Assembly (NCBI RefSeq): GCF_012844345.1
Contig: NZ_CP051625.1
Span: forward strand, 2,604,001 to 2,668,000
DNA length: 64,000 nucleotides
Direction: 5' to 3'
Source: Pseudomonas sp. gcc21
Lineage (GTDB): Bacteria; Pseudomonadota; Gammaproteobacteria; Pseudomonadales; Pseudomonadaceae
The position numbers and the translations under genes are program-made. The notes beneath the pieces are model-generated. The model was given only the letters and a program-made list of their open reading frames with translations, was not told where the DNA came from and searched no databases. This document shows positions 36,011-44,933 of this stretch, piece after piece. Position 1 is the stretch's first letter, and each line of letters begins with the position of its first letter.

Positions 36011-37045
36011 TCATTGCGGTTCAATGTCACGGATATGACGACCCACTGCCAGCCATGCGCCGAGCAAGCCGAGCAGCACAGCGCCAGCGACCAGCAGCAG
36101 GCCGTCCCCCGCCGGCATCGGCAATAACTCGAAACCGCTCTGATACAGCGCCGCCACCTGACGCACCGTCGTGTTCAGCCAGGCGATACCGCCGGCAAGC
36201 AACAGCCAGGCCAGTATCCCCGCGACCAGCCCGTAAACCATACCGATATACAGAAACGGCCGACGCACGAAGGCATCGGTGCCACCGACCAGTTTGATGA
36301 CCTGGATCTCTTCACGGCGGCTTTCGATTGCCAGCCGAATGGTGGTAGTCATTACCAATAGCAGAGCGAAGATCAACAGCACCGCCAGGCCACCAGTGAA
36401 GCGTTCAAGCATGGCTAGAATCGAGGTCAGGCGCTCAACCCAGAGCAGATCGATCTGCACCAGCTCGACCCCGGACATACCGGCAATGCGATCCCTTAAC
36501 GGCTGCAGCGCCGAGGCGCCGCCTTCGATGCTTGCCGGCGTGACCAGAATCACCGAAGGCAAGGGATTGTAGGACAGCTGCTCCAGCGCATCACCCATGC
36601 CGGAGTGCTGCTGGAACTCGGCAAGAGCCAGGGCCTTGTCCAGCAACTGAACCTCGTCCACCTCATCCAGCGCAGCAATGCTGTCGCGTAATTGCTCGGC
36701 GGCACTGCCGTTCATTTCATCCTGTAGATAGACAGATAACTGCGCCGCACGTTGCCAGTCGACGCCCAGGCGCTCGATCTGACCAATCAACACAGCGAGC
36801 CCGGTAGGCAATGCCAGCACAATGGTCATCACCAGGATGGTCATGGCACTGCTCAGCGGATGCCTGCGCAAGCGCTGCAGCGCCTGAGATGCGCTGTCAC
36901 GATGACTGCCCAGCCAGCTGCGCAGCGGATGTTTCCAGTTGCGCTGCGAGCGGGCCGCGCCTTTCGGCGTATTGCTGCGTTTGACCTCGGGCGTTTCAGC
37001 AGGCTGACGCGTGCGCGGCCCCGGGTTTCGCTTGTTTTCGGCCAT
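36011..37045 (-). CDS. ftsX: Cell division protein FtsX
   Basis: A 344-residue permease-like protein: a long basic N-terminal cytoplasmic tail (about 65 residues), a first membrane segment (about 70-90), the periplasmic extracellular loop domain, and three C-terminal membrane segments. With FtsE it forms an ABC-type complex that activates septal peptidoglycan hydrolases at the division site through the periplasmic loop. It starts two bases after the ftsE stop. It is the last gene of ftsY-ftsE-ftsX. Confidence 0.95.
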   Translation of the reverse strand: MAENKRNPGPRTRQPAETPEVKRSNTPKGAARSQRNWKHPLRSWLGSHRDSASQALQRLRRHPLSSAMTILVMTIVLALPTGLAVLIGQIERLGVDWQRAAQLSVYLQDEMNGSAAEQLRDSIAALDEVDEVQLLDKALALAEFQQHSGMGDALEQLSYNPLPSVILVTPASIEGGASALQPLRDRIAGMSGVELVQIDLLWVERLTSILAMLERFTGGLAVLLIFALLLVMTTTIRLAIESRREEIQVIKLVGGTDAFVRRPFLYIGMVYGLVAGILAWLLLAGGIAWLNTTVRQVAALYQSGFELLPMPAGDGLLLVAGAVLLGLLGAWLAVGRHIRDIEPQ

Positions 37046-37047
37046 GC

Positions 37048-37710
37048 CTACTCCCCGTCCTTGACCAGGCGACCTTCGCGCAAGGTAAGCATGCGATGAT
37101 CCAGCCGCGCAATCAGCGGCAGATCGTGACTGGCGATCAGAACTGTCACGCCGACACGGTTGAAGTCCTCGAACAGCGTCATGATTTCCGCCGATAACGC
37201 CGGGTCAAGGTTACCCGTGGGCTCATCGGCCAGTAGCAGGGCGGGCTTGTGAACCACCGCCCGGGCAATACCGACTCGCTGCTGTTCACCACCGGACAGG
37301 GAGATGGGATACAGATTTTCCTTTTTCAGCAGATCGACCTTATCCAGCGCGGCGCGTACGCGTCGGCCGATTTCATCCCGCGGCGTGCCGTTGATGATCA
37401 AGGGCAATGCGACGTTATCGAATACGGTGCGATCAAACAGCAGCTGATGGTTCTGGAATACCACGCCCACCTGACGGCGGAGATAGGGAATATCGTCGCT
37501 GCCGAGCTCGTGCAGATCCTGCCCGCCGATATGCACCCGACCGGCGCTTGGCCGCTCCATGCACATGATCAACTTGAGCAGCGTGCTTTTGCCCGCACCC
37601 GAGTGGCCGGTAATGAATACCATCTCACCGGTCCGGATATGAAAGTCGAGGTTATCGAGCCCCTGGTGGCCGTTAGGGTAGCGCTTGCTGACCTGATCGA
37701 AGCGAATCAT
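37048..37710 (-). CDS. ftsE: Cell division ATP-binding protein FtsE
   Basis: A 220-residue ABC ATPase with Walker A GHSGAGKST, Q-loop region VVFQNHQLL, signature LSGGEQQRVGIARA, Walker B ALLLADEPTGNLD and switch His in IASHDLPL. It partners FtsX. It starts three bases after the ftsY stop and is followed by ftsX after two bases, so the three genes are tightly coupled. Confidence 0.96.
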   Translation of the reverse strand: MIRFDQVSKRYPNGHQGLDNLDFHIRTGEMVFITGHSGAGKSTLLKLIMCMERPSAGRVHIGGQDLHELGSDDIPYLRRQVGVVFQNHQLLFDRTVFDNVALPLIINGTPRDEIGRRVRAALDKVDLLKKENLYPISLSGGEQQRVGIARAVVHKPALLLADEPTGNLDPALSAEIMTLFEDFNRVGVTVLIASHDLPLIARLDHRMLTLREGRLVKDGE

Positions 37711-37713
37711 GGT

Positions 37714-39000
37714 TTACTCGCGCCCGAACAGCGCCTTGACGAACTCCGGCGCAGTAAAGGGACGCAGATCATCAATCTTCTCGCCGACACCGATGAACCG
37801 GATGGGCAGCCCGAACTGCTTGGCCAGCGCGAAAATTACCCCGCCCTTGGCGGTACCATCGAGCTTGGTCAAGGCCAGACCCGTGAGCCCAACCGCCTGA
37901 TCAAACAGCTTGGTCTGGGAGATGGCGTTCTGACCGGTGCCCGCGTCGAGCACTAGCAGCACTTCATGCGGTGCCTCGTCGTCCAGCTTGGCCAGTACCC
38001 GCTTGACCTTTTTCAGCTCATCCATGAGGTGGTCCTTGTTATGCAAACGCCCGGCGGTGTCGGCGATCAGTACATCCGCACCCCGCGCCTTGGCGGCCTG
38101 CAACGCATCAAAGATCACCGAAGCCGAATCAGCGCCGGTATGCTGCGCGACGACCGGTATATGGTTGCGCTCGCCCCAGACCTGCAACTGCTCCACCGCT
38201 GCCGCACGGAAGGTATCGCCAGCAGCCAGCATCACCTGCTTACCCTCGCCCTGCAGTCGTTTGGCCAACTTGCCGATGGTCGTGGTCTTGCCGACGCCAT
38301 TGACGCCCACGACCAGGATCACGAACGGCTTCTTCTCGGCGGGAATGACCAAGGGTCTGGCCACATTGCCCAGCAGGCTTTCCAGCTCGCCCTGCAAGGC
38401 ACCGTATAACGCCTTGCGGTTATTTACCTGGCGCCGGCTGACGCGCTGCTGCAACGACTCCATGATCAGCGTGGTGGCTTCGATACCGACATCGGCCATC
38501 AGCAGACGGGTTTCCATGTCCTCCATCAGCTCATCGTCGATTTCCTTCTCGCCGAGGAACATGTTGGCCATGCCCTCGCCAAGATTGGCACTGGTCTTCG
38601 ACAACCCTGCCTTCATCCGGGCGAAGAAGCCCTTGGGTTCGGCTGCCGGCTTCTCCGGTTCGGGCTCCTTCTCGGGCTGTTCCGATACCTGGCCAAGGCC
38701 ACCGAACAGCTCGGCCGCTACTTCCCGGGCGGCCTGATCCTGGCTGGAGACAACAGGGGTCGAACCAGCCGCATCCGGCTCGGCGGGCACCGGGGGGGGC
38801 GTATCGCGCGCGACGGGTTGTTCGGCAGGCCGCTCAGCCGGTGTTTCAACCGGCTCGACCACCGGCTCACTGGCAGCAGGTGGAGCCGGTTCGCTCTTGC
38901 GCCGAGCCCAGCCGAACAGGCCTCTTTTCTCGGGCTTGGACGCCTCGTTCTCTGAACGCTTGGAGTCCGGCTTATCTGACTTGTCTTTTGAACCAAACAT
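37714..39000 (-). CDS. ftsY: Signal recognition particle receptor FtsY
   Basis: A 428-residue SRP GTPase: an acidic, Pro/Glu-rich N-terminal A domain (about 1-110) for membrane association, then the helical N domain and the G domain with GVNGVGKTTTIGKLA, DTAGR and TKLDGTAKGG. It receives SRP-ribosome complexes at the inner membrane for co-translational insertion. It is the first gene of the ftsYEX block and is divergent from the M16 genes. Confidence 0.96.
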   Translation of the reverse strand: MFGSKDKSDKPDSKRSENEASKPEKRGLFGWARRKSEPAPPAASEPVVEPVETPAERPAEQPVARDTPPPVPAEPDAAGSTPVVSSQDQAAREVAAELFGGLGQVSEQPEKEPEPEKPAAEPKGFFARMKAGLSKTSANLGEGMANMFLGEKEIDDELMEDMETRLLMADVGIEATTLIMESLQQRVSRRQVNNRKALYGALQGELESLLGNVARPLVIPAEKKPFVILVVGVNGVGKTTTIGKLAKRLQGEGKQVMLAAGDTFRAAAVEQLQVWGERNHIPVVAQHTGADSASVIFDALQAAKARGADVLIADTAGRLHNKDHLMDELKKVKRVLAKLDDEAPHEVLLVLDAGTGQNAISQTKLFDQAVGLTGLALTKLDGTAKGGVIFALAKQFGLPIRFIGVGEKIDDLRPFTAPEFVKALFGRE

Positions 39001-39124
39001 TTACGATCACTATCAGAGTCTGGCGACGCGGTTTGGCCGCCACGTTGTAGGTTGGGTTATCCTACCCCACTTCCGCCACAGGCGGTATGACCGTCGTCCC
39101 TCCAAGACCACCCAGGACCATCGC

Positions 39125-40486
39125 ATGTCGCGCCTTCTGCAACCCGTTTCGATCCTGCTGCTGATGCTTGGGCTGTCCGGCCTCGCCCATGCCCAGGAGC
39201 AACGCCAGACTACTCACGAATTCAGTCTGGACAATGGCCTCAAGGTAATAGTACGAGAGGATCATCGCGCGCCGGTCGTGGTATCGCAGCTGTGGTACAA
39301 GGTCGGCAGCAGTGACGAGCCGCCAGGCCGAACCGGCATGTCGCATGCGCTGGAACATATGATGTTCAAGGGCAGCGAGAACATTGCGCCGGGGCAGGCA
39401 TCGAAGATCCTCAGCAGTCTCGGCGCGCAGGAAAACGCTTTCACCAGCCGCGATTACACCGCCTATTATCAGGTCCTCAGCCGCGATCAGCTGGCCGTTG
39501 CCCTGGAACTGGAAGCCGAGCGCATGCATTTGTTGTCTCTGCCCGAAGACGAGATCATGCGTGAAATGCAGGTCATCAAGGAAGAGCGCCGCCTGCGTGT
39601 CGACGACAATCCCAACAGCCTCGCCTATGAGCGTTTCATGACCCAGGCGCACATGGCCAGCCCCTATGCGCAGCCTGTCATCGGCTGGATGCATGACCTT
39701 GACCGGCTCACCGTCGAAGACCTGCGCGCCTGGTATGAGCTGCACTATCAACCGGGTAACGCCACACTGGTGATCGTCGGCGACGTGACGCTCGACGAGG
39801 TTCGCACCCTGGTTGAGCGCTATTTCGGCCCTATCCCCGCTGGCCCGGTGCCCGAACAGAAGGCACCGCTGGAACTGCCAGGCGGCGGCGAGCGCAGCAT
39901 GGTCATGCACCTCGACGTGCAGCTACCCAGCCTGCTCATGGGCTTCAACGTCCCGAGCCTGAATACCTCCGAGCACGCCTGGGAGGCCCACGCGTTGCGC
40001 CTGCTGGAAGCCGTGCTGGATGGCGGATACAGCGCCCGTCTGGCCAGCCGCCTGGAGCGTGCGCAATCGGTCGCCACATCGGCCTCCGCCAGTTATAGCG
40101 CCTTCAACCGGGGCGATTCCCTGTTCATGCTCAGCGGCGTACCCAACGAATCGCGCGACATCAGTCTGGAGCAACTGGAAGACGCTCTCTGGGAGCAGAT
40201 CGACGAGCTGAAAAACCAGCCCCCAAATGCCGTGGAATTGAACCGGGTGCAATCGCAACTGATCGCCAGCCTGGTGTACGAACAGGATCAGATCAGCCAG
40301 CAGGCCAACCGTATCGGTCAACTGGAAAGCATCGGCCTGCCCTGGACCTTGCTGGACAAGGACGTCGAGACGCTCGAAGCCATCACGCCGGAACAGGTCA
40401 GCGAGGTCGCACGACGCTACCTGACACGTGAACGCCTGACCCGCGCCCACGTATTGCCCGCCACCCAGGACCAGGAGACTCGCTGA
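39125..40486 (+). CDS. M16 family zinc metallopeptidase (catalytic subunit)
   Basis: A 453-residue pitrilysin-family protease. The start ATG 39125 gives a clean signal peptide (cleavage near AHA-QEQ). The frame upstream to 38897 overlaps ftsY and is rejected. The inverted zinc motif H-x-x-E-H is present as His74, Glu77 and His78 (MSHALEHMMF), with the downstream Glu in the EDEIMREMQVIKEERR region. Its stop overlaps the next start (TGATG). Paired M16 proteins usually form a chamber of a catalytic and a non-catalytic half that degrades peptides, here in the periplasm. Confidence 0.92.
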   Translation: MSRLLQPVSILLLMLGLSGLAHAQEQRQTTHEFSLDNGLKVIVREDHRAPVVVSQLWYKVGSSDEPPGRTGMSHALEHMMFKGSENIAPGQASKILSSLGAQENAFTSRDYTAYYQVLSRDQLAVALELEAERMHLLSLPEDEIMREMQVIKEERRLRVDDNPNSLAYERFMTQAHMASPYAQPVIGWMHDLDRLTVEDLRAWYELHYQPGNATLVIVGDVTLDEVRTLVERYFGPIPAGPVPEQKAPLELPGGGERSMVMHLDVQLPSLLMGFNVPSLNTSEHAWEAHALRLLEAVLDGGYSARLASRLERAQSVATSASASYSAFNRGDSLFMLSGVPNESRDISLEQLEDALWEQIDELKNQPPNAVELNRVQSQLIASLVYEQDQISQQANRIGQLESIGLPWTLLDKDVETLEAITPEQVSEVARRYLTRERLTRAHVLPATQDQETR

Positions 40487-42057
40487 TGGCTGTCGCTCAT
40501 TCCCGCAAAACGCTGCGCTGGCTGCTCGTCGTGATCGTGCTGGCTGTGATCGCTGGCATCACGCTGCTCAAGTCCGGCGCAGATAATCCTCCGGCCCAGG
40601 CGAAAGCCGCGCCGGCTGCGCTGGTCGATACCACCCCTGCCGCGGTTGATACTGAAAGCATCGCCCAGGGCGGCGCTGCTGACGCCCCGTTACCCGATCT
40701 CGAGTCATTGAAGAAGCTGGATGCGGACAAGCCACCGGCCCGTCGCAAACTCGACCTGCAGCATTGGACGACGGAGCAGGGTTCGCGGGTGTATTTCATG
40801 CAAGCGGATGAACTGCCGATGCTCGACGTGCAGGTCTTGTTCGCCGCCGGTGCCAGCCGTGACGGCGATCAGCCGGGTCTGGCAACACTGACCAATGCAA
40901 TGCTCAACGAAGGGACGGGTGACAAGGATGCTGGAGCCATTGCAGCGGGCTTTGAGCGCCTGGGCGCGCAGTTCAGCAACAGCTCCCACCGCGACATGGC
41001 GCTAACCGGCTTGCGCAGCCTGACCGCTGCCGACAAGCTGGATCCTGCCCTGGCATTGTTCGCTGAAGTCGTCAGCCGCCCGAGCTTTCCGCAGGACGCC
41101 TTCGAACGCCTGCGCAATCAATTGCAGGCGAGCCTGCGTTATCGCTTGCAACGGCCGGCGGCACTAGCCAGCGAAGCATTCTGGGCAGGACTCTATCCCG
41201 ATCATCCTTATGGCAGCCTGCCGGAGGGCACCCCGGAAAGCCTGAAGCAGATCACGCCGACACAACTGCGCAGTTTTCATCAGGAATTTTATGCCTCGGG
41301 CAATGCCGTTATCGCAATGGTCGGTGCGATAGACCGTCAACAAGCAGAACGCATAGCACAGCGCCTCGCCGATGCTCTGCCGGAAGGCCTCGCAGCCGCA
41401 AAAACACCGGAGCCTGACCCGGTCGCGCTACAGCCCACACATATCCCCTTTGATGCGCAGCAGACGCACATACTGGTGGGTCAGCGCGGCATCAGCCGCC
41501 ACGATCCGGATTATGCCGCGCTCTATGTCGGCAATGAGATGCTGGGCGGCTCGGGCTTTGGTTCAATATTGATGGAGGAAATCCGCGAGAAGCGCGGCCT
41601 GTCCTATTCGGTCGGCAGCAGCCTGATTCCCATGCAGGCGCCCGGCCCGTTCATGATCAGCATGCAGACCCGCGCTGATCAGGTCGAGCAGGCACTGGAA
41701 GTCATCAACAACAGCCTGGACGAGTTCATCGAGACGGGCCCGAGCGAGGCGGACCTTGCGCGGACCAAGCGGCAAATCATGGGCCAGTTCCCGCTCAGCA
41801 CCGCAAGCAATGCGGCGATCGTTGGCCAGCTGGGTGCCATCGGCTTCTATGACCTGCCGCTGAACCACATGCAGCTGTTCATGGACCGCATCCAGGCGCT
41901 GAGCACCGAGGAGATCCGCGAAGCGTTCGCACGCCACTTCGCACAGGGCGAAAGGCTCGTAGTGACCGTCGGCCCTGTGCTTGAGACGCCGGAAGACCAC
42001 CCGAACGATACTAATACCGAAACCGCGCCCGATGCGCCTGAGGAAGCGACCCCATGA
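40486..42057 (+). CDS. M16 family peptidase-like protein, non-catalytic partner
   Basis: A 523-residue M16 protein with an N-terminal membrane anchor (about 10-29) and an Ala/Pro-rich linker. The place of the zinc motif reads LTNAMLNEG, without H-x-x-E-H, so it cannot bind zinc in the usual way. The C-terminal half keeps the substrate-binding R/Y-type motif (REKRGLSYSVGSSL). It overlaps the upstream catalytic gene by one base and rsmD by four. It probably pairs with that enzyme and tethers it to the membrane. It is a distinct gene, not a fragment. Confidence 0.9.
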   Translation: MAVAHSRKTLRWLLVVIVLAVIAGITLLKSGADNPPAQAKAAPAALVDTTPAAVDTESIAQGGAADAPLPDLESLKKLDADKPPARRKLDLQHWTTEQGSRVYFMQADELPMLDVQVLFAAGASRDGDQPGLATLTNAMLNEGTGDKDAGAIAAGFERLGAQFSNSSHRDMALTGLRSLTAADKLDPALALFAEVVSRPSFPQDAFERLRNQLQASLRYRLQRPAALASEAFWAGLYPDHPYGSLPEGTPESLKQITPTQLRSFHQEFYASGNAVIAMVGAIDRQQAERIAQRLADALPEGLAAAKTPEPDPVALQPTHIPFDAQQTHILVGQRGISRHDPDYAALYVGNEMLGGSGFGSILMEEIREKRGLSYSVGSSLIPMQAPGPFMISMQTRADQVEQALEVINNSLDEFIETGPSEADLARTKRQIMGQFPLSTASNAAIVGQLGAIGFYDLPLNHMQLFMDRIQALSTEEIREAFARHFAQGERLVVTVGPVLETPEDHPNDTNTETAPDAPEEATP

Positions 42058-42629
42058 GGCAGGACAAAGGCCGCCAGAGCCAGCTGCGCATCATTGCCGG
42101 AACCTGGCGCAGCCGGCGCTTCACCTTCACCGAACAGCCTGGACTGCGTCCGACACCGGACCGGGTACGGGAAACGCTGTTCAACTGGCTCAGCGGCGAA
42201 ATTGAAGGCGCCCGCTGCCTGGACCCTTTCGCCGGCAGCGGCGCGCTGATCCTCGAGGCACTGTCTCGCGGCGCCAGCTTCGCCTTAAGTGCTGACTCGA
42301 GCCGCGAGGTCGTCGCCACGCTGCGCGGGCATTTGAGCACGCTTGAGTGTGACAACGGTGAAGTGCGTCAGCAGGACGCCCTAAGCCTGTTGGCCAGCAC
42401 CCCGGAGTCACCCTTCGATGTGGTCTTTCTCGACCCGCCATTCAGGCAGGAGCTGCTGGAACCCGCCTGCGCTGCGGTAGAGGACAACGGCTGGCTGACA
42501 GACCGGGCCTGGGTTTATACCGAAAGCGAACTGCCCCCGGACCGCCAGACGGTGCCGGCAAGCTGGCGGCTGCACCGCGAAAAGCGTGCCGGGCAGGTGT
42601 GGTACACGCTGTGGCGTCGACAAGCGTAA
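42054..42629 (+). CDS. rsmD: 16S rRNA (guanine(966)-N2)-methyltransferase
   Basis: A 191-residue SAM methyltransferase. RIIAGTWRSRR at the N-terminus, the SAM loop LDPFAGSGALILEALSRGA and the catalytic DPPF motif (VVFLDPPFRQELL) identify RsmD, which methylates G966 of 16S rRNA during 30S assembly. Its ATG overlaps the M16 stop (ATGA). The same M16-M16-rsmD order follows ftsY in Pseudomonas. Confidence 0.94.
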   Translation: MRQDKGRQSQLRIIAGTWRSRRFTFTEQPGLRPTPDRVRETLFNWLSGEIEGARCLDPFAGSGALILEALSRGASFALSADSSREVVATLRGHLSTLECDNGEVRQQDALSLLASTPESPFDVVFLDPPFRQELLEPACAAVEDNGWLTDRAWVYTESELPPDRQTVPASWRLHREKRAGQVWYTLWRRQA

Positions 42630-42883
42630 CGATGGGTTGTTAAGCACCACGGGGCGCGATCGGACTCGACCATAGGCCATAGGCGCCACCAGCCAGCACG
42701 CTGGCCGGGAATGGAACCCAGCTCTCTATTGAAAACACCGAACGATGGAGTGTCGAGCTCCGCCTCGATATAGCGCGACTGGCAGCTAACCGCTCTGTCC
42801 CCAAACCCCTGCAGCGAGACATTCCCAGCAATTGACAGCTCCAGGGTATTACTCTAGAACCAGTTTTCTTGAATCCCCAGTCA

Positions 42884-42897
42884 GTCGGCGTGCCGAC
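42884..42897. promoter_or_regulatory. Inverted repeat upstream of laoC
   Basis: GTCGGC-GT-GCCGAC is a perfect 6-bp inverted repeat 16 bp before ATG 42914. In P. aeruginosa this operon is controlled by a TetR-type repressor, LaoR, and palindromes at this place would suit such a protein. The link is by position only. Confidence 0.35.
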
Positions 42898-42913
42898 CCT
42901 AAGTAGAGCTCTA

Positions 42914-44356
42914 ATGGTTGCCGACATCGCCTACCTCCAGCAGCAAGAAGATGCCATTTCTTCACTGAACGAAACCTTCGCCAGTCAGCGCGCTGCGTTT
43001 CGAGCTGCGCCAACCTCGGACGCGGCAGAGCGAGTCCGCCAGCTTGGGCAGTTAAAAGCGGCTCTGATCGCCCAGCAACAGAAGTTGATTGATGCAATCA
43101 ATCAAGACTTCGGCCGCCGCTCCAGCGACGAAACCCGATTGGCCGAACTGCTGCCATCGGTGGAGGGAATCAACTACACGATCAAGCACCTGAACAACTG
43201 GGTTAAGCCCTCGCGGCGTAACGTTGGCCTGGCGTTCCAGCCGGCCACCGCGCGGGTGATCTACCAGCCGCTAGGCGTGGTGGGCATTATCGTGCCCTGG
43301 AACTACCCGCTCTACCTCGCCATAGGACCACTCACTGCGGCGCTGGCCGCGGGGAACCGGGCGATGATCAAGATGAGCGAGTCGACGCCGGCCACGGCTG
43401 CGGTTCTGGCCGAGATATTGGCTACCGTGTTTCCACGAGAGCAGGTAGCGGTCGTCTGCGGGGAAACGGATGTAGCCGTGGCGTTCGCCAGGCTGCCCTT
43501 TGATCACCTGTTGTTCACCGGTGGCACTGGGATCGGCCGCCACGTCATGCGCGCGGCGGCGGAAAACCTCACACCGGTGACACTCGAGCTCGGCGGCAAG
43601 TCGCCAGCGATGATTTCTGCCGATGTACCCATTGCCGATGCTGCCGAGCGAATCGCCTTCGGCAAGGGACTCAACGCCGGCCAGACCTGCGTCGCGCCAG
43701 ATTACGTGCTTTGTCCGCGTGAACGGGTCACCGAGCTGGTCGAGGCGCTGCGCCAACGGTTCAGCAAAATGTACCCCACCCTGGCGCAGAATCCGGACTA
43801 CACGCAGATCATCAACGCCCGACACCTCCAAAGGCTCAATCGTTACCTGGCGGACGCCGTCGACAAGGGCGCAAGCGTTCACGTGATAAACCCGACGGGC
43901 GAGGATATGGCCGGGAGCCGGGTCCTGCCGCCAACGCTGCTATGGGATGTCTCCGATGACATGCTGGTGATGCAGGAAGAGATTTTCGGCCCGCTTCTAC
44001 CCATCGTGCCCTATGACAGCCTGGACCAGGCGCTTGCCTATATCGCCGAGCGCCCGACGCCGCTGGCGCTGTATTATTTCGGCTACGACCGCGCCGAACA
44101 GCAGCGGGTCATGACACAGACCCAGGCCGGCGGGATGTGCATCAATGATGCCCTGCTGCACGTAGCGCAGGATGACCTGCCTTTCGGCGGAAAAGGTCCG
44201 TCGGGAATGGGGCAATATCACGGCCGCGAAGGGTTCCTTACTTTCAGCCAGGCGAAAGGTGTATATATCAAGCAGCGCTTCAACGGCGCCCGGCCCATCT
44301 ATCCGCCCTACGGGGGCACGCTGTTGAAGCTGATATACAGATTATTCATTCGCTAA
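42914..44356 (+). CDS. laoC: Aldehyde dehydrogenase LaoC (coniferyl aldehyde dehydrogenase family)
   Basis: A 480-residue NAD(P)-dependent aldehyde dehydrogenase from ATG 42914. A TTG-started extension to 42869 is possible but less likely. Catalytic Cys259 (NAGQTCVAP) and general base Glu225 (LELGGKSP) are present. PWNYPLYLAIGPLTAALAAGNRAMIKMSE is the cofactor region. Order and neighbours match P. aeruginosa PA0366-PA0365-PA0364, characterised as the long-chain alcohol oxidation system LaoABCR, in which LaoC oxidises the fatty aldehyde to the acid. The C-terminal hydrophobic tail (LLKLIYRLFIR) may contact the membrane. Confidence 0.85.
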   Translation: MVADIAYLQQQEDAISSLNETFASQRAAFRAAPTSDAAERVRQLGQLKAALIAQQQKLIDAINQDFGRRSSDETRLAELLPSVEGINYTIKHLNNWVKPSRRNVGLAFQPATARVIYQPLGVVGIIVPWNYPLYLAIGPLTAALAAGNRAMIKMSESTPATAAVLAEILATVFPREQVAVVCGETDVAVAFARLPFDHLLFTGGTGIGRHVMRAAAENLTPVTLELGGKSPAMISADVPIADAAERIAFGKGLNAGQTCVAPDYVLCPRERVTELVEALRQRFSKMYPTLAQNPDYTQIINARHLQRLNRYLADAVDKGASVHVINPTGEDMAGSRVLPPTLLWDVSDDMLVMQEEIFGPLLPIVPYDSLDQALAYIAERPTPLALYYFGYDRAEQQRVMTQTQAGGMCINDALLHVAQDDLPFGGKGPSGMGQYHGREGFLTFSQAKGVYIKQRFNGARPIYPPYGGTLLKLIYRLFIR

Positions 44357-44384
44357 CACGCAGCTAACCAGAGAAGGGAAAAGG

Positions 44385-44912
44385 ATGACCCACTCAGTCC
44401 GGCTCAGTCGCCGGAGTCTATTAAAGCTCGGTGTCGGCGCGAGTATCGCGCTGTCTACGGCGGGCCTGGTAGCCACCCTCACCGGCTCCACGCCCGAGCA
44501 GCCGCATACCGGCATGCAGGTTCTGCGCAGTGTCGACCTGCCGGTCCTGGCAGTGCTTTTCCCGGCCTTTGTCGGCCCGCATTCCAACCTGGACGACGAC
44601 GCAATCCAGGCCTCTGTTCGTCAGGTCGACTATACCCTGGCCCATAGCTCTGCACAGACGCAGAAGGACGTCCTGCATTTGTTGGGGCTGCTTAGCTTCG
44701 CGCCCACCCGCGGTCCGCTGACAGGTATCTGGGGCAGTATTGATCAGGCCAGCCCGGCCGAAATCGAAAGCTTTCTGCAGCGCTGGCGCGATAGCCGGCT
44801 GGAGATGCTGCGACTGGGTTACAAGGCACTGGGCCAGCTGCTGTTGATGAGCTGGTATGCCTTGCCGCAGTCGTGGGAGGCCGCCGGGTATCCCGGTCCG
44901 CCAGTCATCTGA
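44385..44912 (+). CDS. laoB: LaoB-like Tat-signal small subunit
   Basis: A 175-residue protein beginning with a twin-arginine signal (SRRSLLKLG, residues 8-16) and a hydrophobic stretch to about residue 32. The mature domain is helical and resembles the small subunit (subunit 3) of membrane flavoprotein dehydrogenases. It lies 28 bp after laoC and 21 bp before the GMC flavoenzyme, which itself has no signal peptide. I infer that it carries the flavoenzyme through the Tat pathway or anchors it. The equivalent P. aeruginosa gene is laoB (PA0365). Confidence 0.75.
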   Translation: MTHSVRLSRRSLLKLGVGASIALSTAGLVATLTGSTPEQPHTGMQVLRSVDLPVLAVLFPAFVGPHSNLDDDAIQASVRQVDYTLAHSSAQTQKDVLHLLGLLSFAPTRGPLTGIWGSIDQASPAEIESFLQRWRDSRLEMLRLGYKALGQLLLMSWYALPQSWEAAGYPGPPVI

Positions 44913-44933
44913 CACATCAAAGGGACTTGAGTC

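Noticed and set aside
38897..39124. N-terminal extension of the M16 peptidase frame
   Set aside because: It overlaps ftsY, lacks a ribosome site and would bury the signal peptide. ATG 39125 gives a proper exported protein.
39125..42057. The two M16 frames as one gene split by a frameshift
   Set aside because: Each has its own N-terminal export signal or anchor and full M16 length, and one-base start/stop overlap is normal operon coupling.
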